From positions 1 through 10,439 of the forward strand of contig JAQXJQ010000027.1 in the NCBI GenBank assembly GCA_029009035.1: a stretch of 10,439 bases of DNA, given 5' to 3'. The stretch's first letter is position 1. The number at the start of each line of letters is the position of its first letter. Under the pieces are notes generated by a model. It did no database searches and had not been told where the DNA came from. It worked only from the letters and a program-made list of their open reading frames with translations. A program made the translations under genes and the position numbers. Of this stretch, positions 6,991 through 10,439 are shown in pieces. The stretch is from Oscillospiraceae bacterium (GTDB lineage Bacteria > Bacillota > Clostridia > Oscillospirales > Oscillospiraceae).

Positions 6991-8475
6991 TTACTTACTC
7001 AGATAGTCCCAGATCTTGAAGGACAGCTCATAGAGGAACATCAGACCGCTGTCGGTCAGAGACACCTCCAGCAGCTCCTCGATCTTCTTGACCCGGTAGA
7101 AAAAGGTGCTGCGATGGAGGTGGAGCCGCTCGGCGGCCTTGGCCGCGCTGCGGTCACACTCCAGATAGGTGCGCAGGGTGGTGATAAACTCGGTGTGGTA
7201 GCGCTCATCGTGCTCCCGCAGCAGGAACAGATGGTGATGGATGCCCACCTCCAGCCCGGTATAGGAGCAGTTGGAAAACAGATACTGGGGCAGCAGCTCG
7301 GTGGCCAGATAGACCGTGCTGCTCTGGTCGTGCAGCTCTCCGATCTCCAGCACATTCAGCGTCTGCTGGTAGTAGGCGTTGATCTTGAGAATGTCGGTGA
7401 AGGGCTGGCTCACGCCCACCTTCATCTTGTTGCGCTGGGCGAAGCTCTCCAGCGGCAGCAGCCGGTCCCCCTTCAGCACGATGGGATCATCCTGATTGAG
7501 AAACAGGACGATGGCGTCCCCATATACCACCGACATACTGTTGGGGTACACGGAGCGCAGGGTGGCCATCTGCCGCTTGTTGAACAGGTCGCTGTTGTGG
7601 GGCTCTGAGCAGCGCAGCACCGCGATACAGAAGTTTTTGCAGAACCTGCGGTCCAACAGCTCCAGGCGGGCGGAAATCAGGTTCACATCGTCAAACCGCC
7701 CCTCCAGCAGCTCCACCAGGAAGTTTTCGTACTTCATGCCGGTGCGGGTCACGAAGAATTCGTGCTTCTGCATCTCCACCGCGCAGACACCGGCCAGCGC
7801 GGTGGTGAAGCGCAGCTCCGTGTCCCCCGGTTCCACATCCGCCGGCAGGCACACCGCCACATAGCCCGCCATCACATTTTGAATACGGATGGTGCAGAAG
7901 ATCCACTGATCCGTCGGGTGGTCCTCGGGGTGTACCACAAAGGCCTGCTGGCTCTCATAGATCTGCCGCTCGATCTTCAATCGCTTCAGGCTTTCGATCT
8001 CCACCGTATCCAGCACCACCCGGGACTGCATCATCTGCTGTCCGTAGCCCAGCCGGCGCATCCTGGGTGAGCGCTCGATGATATTGTAGCCCGCGTCACA
8101 GATGGAGATGGGGTATTGAAGGTATTCCTCCGCCGCCTCGATCACCGCGCTGAGTCCGCCGGTCACCGCCAGCATCCGGTACATCCTGGAGATCTGGTCG
8201 TTGAGCCGGACCTCGGCGCTGAGCAGCTCACGAATGATCCCGTACAGCTGTTCCGGGGCGTGGTCTCCCCCGCAGTACAGCACCGAACCGCCCTGTTCGC
8301 CGCTGAGCACGCACTCCCCCTCCCCGGGGCAGAGATAGAGGGTGTCCTCCCTCAGCCCCGCCCCCGGGCGGAGCAGCTCCACCTGCTCCACGCCGCGGCG
8401 CCCGTCGTAGCTGCCCGCCACGCTCAGCGCGCAGGTCCTGCGCAGATGCTCCGCAATTTGCTCCAGCGTCACCAT
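6991..8475 (-). CDS. PucR-family transcriptional regulator (PucR C-terminal HTH)
   Basis: 494 residues from the preferred start. The C-terminus has the PucR helix-turn-helix: LRTYLECDRSAAKAAERLHL (434-453) followed by HRSTFFYRVKKIEELL (454-469). The middle (about 115-240) looks like a GAF/PAS-type sensing region, with LQYPISICDAGYNIIERSPR the most PAS-like stretch. The region after it resembles the GGDEF-like/CdaR middle domain of this family. The N-terminus (MVTLEQIAEHL) resembles the PucR sensory domain start. Such proteins usually act as activators of catabolic genes and sense a metabolite. The ligand is unknown here. An upstream ATG at 8496 adds seven residues but lacks a ribosome site. 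ATG 8475 is preceded by GGGGTGG five bases upstream and starts at the family's usual N-terminus. It diverges from the redox gene at 8662, its most likely target, and leads a two-gene unit with trmO. Confidence 0.85.
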   Translation of the reverse strand: MVTLEQIAEHLRRTCALSVAGSYDGRRGVEQVELLRPGAGLREDTLYLCPGEGECVLSGEQGGSVLYCGGDHAPEQLYGIIRELLSAEVRLNDQISRMYRMLAVTGGLSAVIEAAEEYLQYPISICDAGYNIIERSPRMRRLGYGQQMMQSRVVLDTVEIESLKRLKIERQIYESQQAFVVHPEDHPTDQWIFCTIRIQNVMAGYVAVCLPADVEPGDTELRFTTALAGVCAVEMQKHEFFVTRTGMKYENFLVELLEGRFDDVNLISARLELLDRRFCKNFCIAVLRCSEPHNSDLFNKRQMATLRSVYPNSMSVVYGDAIVLFLNQDDPIVLKGDRLLPLESFAQRNKMKVGVSQPFTDILKINAYYQQTLNVLEIGELHDQSSTVYLATELLPQYLFSNCSYTGLEVGIHHHLFLLREHDERYHTEFITTLRTYLECDRSAAKAAERLHLHRSTFFYRVKKIEELLEVSLTDSGLMFLYELSFKIWDYLSK

Positions 8476-8562
8476 CGCCGCCACCCCATTCGACATTTGT
8501 TGAAAAAATATCCCGCATAAAATCGGATTTCAGACATTCATAGGAAGCCAATCTCCGCTTTT

Positions 8563-8592
8563 TATGCTATACTATGGTCACAGTTTAGCATA
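8563..8592. promoter_or_regulatory. extended -10 promoter within an operator-like inverted repeat
   Basis: TATACT (8568-8573) is preceded by TG one base upstream (8565-8566), an extended -10 element reading toward the redox gene. The -35 position (8545-8550, AAGCCA) is poor. The -10 is one arm of an inverted repeat: TATGCTATACT (8563-8573) and AGTTTAGCATA (8582-8592), pairing at 10 of 11 positions around an 8-bp centre. The predicted transcription start (about 8580) falls inside the repeat, the geometry of a regulator-binding site that controls initiation. The remainder of 8476-8661 has no gene. Confidence 0.55.
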
Positions 8593-8661
8593 GGGCGTCT
8601 GTGGGTGTCAAGAAAACCGACAAATGTTGAACGCTCTTTGCAGAGGAGGCAAGGAAATCCA

Positions 8662-10439
8662 ATGGCGATCATTAGCATTGACGGGATCACATTGAATGTT
8701 CCCGACGGCAAAAACATTCTGGACTGCGCACTGGATGCGGGCATTTACATCCCCCATCTGTGCCACCACCCCGATCTTCCCGAGAACGGCTCCTGCCGTA
8801 TGTGCATCGTGGAGGTCGACGGTCAGGCCGGCGTCACCCAGTCCTGCCTGCTGAAGGCAAAGGACGGCATGGTGATCCGCACCAAGAGCGAGCAGCTGAC
8901 CCGCCTGCGCACCCTGGCGCTGGAGCTGCTGCTGGCAGGCCACCCCGAGGACTGCTCCACCTGCCCCAAGTACGGCGACTGCGAGCTGCAGACCCTCATT
9001 CAGTACATCGGCGCCAACAACGCCCGTATGCGCCCCCGCAACCGCGGCTTCAAGGCCGACGAGCGCAACCCCCTGCTCATCCACGACATGAACCGCTGCG
9101 TGCTGTGCGGCCGCTGCGTGCGCGCCTGCCGCGACCTGCGGGGCGTGGGCGTGCTGGACTACCGCAAGAAGGATCTTGAGACCTATGTGGGCACCCTCCA
9201 CGACAAGCTGCTCAACGACTCCAACTGCCGCTTCTGCACCGCCTGTGCCGAGGTGTGCCCCACCGGCACCATCCGGGACAAGCTCTCCCTCATCGGCAAG
9301 AAGCGGGAGGAGGCTCTGGTCCCCTGCCGCGCCGAGTGCCCCGCCCACATCGACATCCCCGCCTACGTCCGGGCCGTCAAGGAGGGCGACTGCTCCAAGG
9401 CCGTGGGCATCATCCGCGAGAAGGTGCCCTTCCCCCACGCCCTGGGCTATGTGTGCAACAACCGCTGCGAGGGCGGCTGCAAGCGCAACGAGCTGAACGA
9501 CCCCGTCTCCATCCGCAACCTGAAGCGTTATGCCGCCGAGCATGACGAGGCTCAGGTGTGGAAGGAGAAGTACATGGCCGTGGCTCCCCGCACCGGCAAG
9601 AAGGTGGCCGTCATCGGCGGCGGCGCCTGCGGCCTCACCGCCGGCTACTACCTGAACAAGAAGGGCCACGACGTCACCGTGTTCGAGTCCAAGAGCATCC
9701 CCGGCGGCCACATGACCTCCGGCATGCCCGAGTACCGCATCCCCACCCAGGACGTGCTGGACGAGGTGAAGGTCATTGAGGACTCCGGCGTGAAGATCGT
9801 GTGCAACACCAAAATCGAGAACGCCGCCGAGCTGAAGAAGGACTATGACGCCGTTCTGGTGGCCATCGGCACCAGCGTGGGCAAGAAGCTCATGTACCTG
9901 CCCGGCGCCGACTTCAAGCAGGTCTACTCCGCTCTGGAGATCCTTCAGGCCCAGCGCCTGAACCAGCCCATCGAGCTGGGCGACACCGTGTGCGTCATCG
10001 GCGGCGGTAACGTGGCCTTCGACGCGGCCTGCACCCTGATCCGCATGGGCAAGACCGTCAACGTGGTCTGCCTGGAGAAGGACGCCTCCCAGGCCAGCCC
10101 CGACGAGCGGGATCTGGGTCTGGAGGAGGGCGTCAACCTGTTTGACAGCCACTCCAACGAGGCCATTCTGGGCACTCCCGACAAGGTCACCGGCCTGCAG
10201 GTCCACAAGATCAACTCCTTCCACTTCGACCCCGACACCCGGGCTCTGGTGGAGGACGCCGTGCCCGACAGCACCTATGTGATCCCCTGCGACTCCATCG
10301 TGTTCGCCGCCGGACAGGTCACCGGCCTGACCGATTCCTTCGGCATCGAGCTCAACCGCTTCGGCTATCCCATCGACCCCAAGACCGGCAAGAGCGAGTA
10401 CACCACCTCCGTGGACGGCGTGTTTGCCGCCGGCGACGT
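8662..10439 (+). CDS. NuoG-type iron-sulfur / GltD-type flavoprotein fusion subunit (StnC- or HylA/NfnB-like), C-terminus cut by window edge
   Basis: 592 codons are visible and the frame is open at the right edge. Residues 1-75 form a [2Fe-2S] ferredoxin domain (Cys34, 45, 48, 62). Next comes the NuoG His-Cys3 motif (His94, Cys98, 101, 107), then two [4Fe-4S] motifs (Cys146/149/152/156 and Cys189/192/195/199). From about 220 it becomes a GltD/NfnB-type module: CRAECPAHIDIPAYV (222-236), CNNRCEGGCKRN (265-276), an FAD Rossmann motif VIGGGACGL (317-325), an NAD(P) Rossmann motif VIGGGNVAFDA (445-455), and the FAD-closing DGVFAAGD at the cut. Only some tens of residues should be missing. It should move electrons between a pyridine nucleotide and ferredoxin or partner flavoproteins in the cytosol. 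AGGAGG (8644-8649) and AAGGA (8651-8655) precede the ATG. The architecture fits the NADPH-module subunit of Stn-type bifurcating transhydrogenases; a formate dehydrogenase or hydrogenase partner is the alternative. Confidence 0.88.
   Translation, partial: MAIISIDGITLNVPDGKNILDCALDAGIYIPHLCHHPDLPENGSCRMCIVEVDGQAGVTQSCLLKAKDGMVIRTKSEQLTRLRTLALELLLAGHPEDCSTCPKYGDCELQTLIQYIGANNARMRPRNRGFKADERNPLLIHDMNRCVLCGRCVRACRDLRGVGVLDYRKKDLETYVGTLHDKLLNDSNCRFCTACAEVCPTGTIRDKLSLIGKKREEALVPCRAECPAHIDIPAYVRAVKEGDCSKAVGIIREKVPFPHALGYVCNNRCEGGCKRNELNDPVSIRNLKRYAAEHDEAQVWKEKYMAVAPRTGKKVAVIGGGACGLTAGYYLNKKGHDVTVFESKSIPGGHMTSGMPEYRIPTQDVLDEVKVIEDSGVKIVCNTKIENAAELKKDYDAVLVAIGTSVGKKLMYLPGADFKQVYSALEILQAQRLNQPIELGDTVCVIGGGNVAFDAACTLIRMGKTVNVVCLEKDASQASPDERDLGLEEGVNLFDSHSNEAILGTPDKVTGLQVHKINSFHFDPDTRALVEDAVPDSTYVIPCDSIVFAAGQVTGLTDSFGIELNRFGYPIDPKTGKSEYTTSVDGVFAAGD

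Noticed and set aside
6222..7019. 265-residue plus frame across trmO
   Set aside because: It is antisense to trmO and runs through the hairpin repeat; no motif.
8497..8560. Promoter for the PucR-type gene
   Set aside because: No minus-strand hexamer pair with acceptable spacing could be found, so none is listed.
8608..10224. 538-residue open frame on the minus strand
   Set aside because: It is antisense to the NuoG/GltD fusion, whose motifs are unmistakable. The strong C-ending codon bias of that gene explains the Gly/Ala/Val/His-rich shadow frame.

Overview
The window is GC-rich and protein-coding throughout, and it looks like chromosome from an endospore-forming, anaerobic Clostridia-type bacterium. 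The evidence is a SpoIID-type sporulation enzyme, a lipoteichoic-acid-synthase-type sulfatase, consensus AGGAGG ribosome sites, and a ferredoxin/NuoG/GltD-type redox fusion of the kind found in strict anaerobes. The base composition and an intergenic hairpin repeat would fit a gut Oscillospiraceae-like lineage; that placement is inference. I see no RNA gene, transposase, phage gene, CRISPR array or integration site.

Layout. 1-2073 (minus, runs off the left edge): LTA-synthase-like membrane phosphoglycerol transferase. 2074-2353: divergent promoter region. 2354-3475 (plus): ArsB/SLC13-type anion permease. It converges on 3491-4519 (minus), a SpoIID-like peptidoglycan lytic transglycosylase, and a bidirectional terminator overlaps the last codons of that gene. 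4520-4652: divergent promoters, including a near-consensus sigma-A promoter for 4653-6035 (plus), citrate synthase. 6036-6305: a strong terminator followed by a 123-bp five-hairpin repeat. 6306-6977 (minus): tRNA methyltransferase TrmO, 13 bp behind the PucR-type regulator at 6991-8475 (minus), so the two probably form one transcript. 8476-8661: divergent regulatory region with an extended -10 promoter lying in an inverted repeat. 8662 to the right edge (plus): a multidomain iron-sulfur flavoprotein joining a NuoG N-terminal part to a GltD-type module.

How the genes work together. Most of the window is unrelated housekeeping and cell-envelope genes in single-gene units. The likely functional pairing is the PucR-type regulator and the divergent redox gene, which share an intergenic region carrying an operator-like palindrome and a pair of near-identical 14-mers. 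The redox protein resembles the NADPH-module subunit of Stn-type electron-bifurcating transhydrogenases, or the related formate-dehydrogenase or hydrogenase partner subunits. Its partner genes should lie just beyond the right edge. I found no convincing wholly new system. The most distinctive items are the redox fusion, its cysteine pattern, its operator region, and the hairpin repeat.
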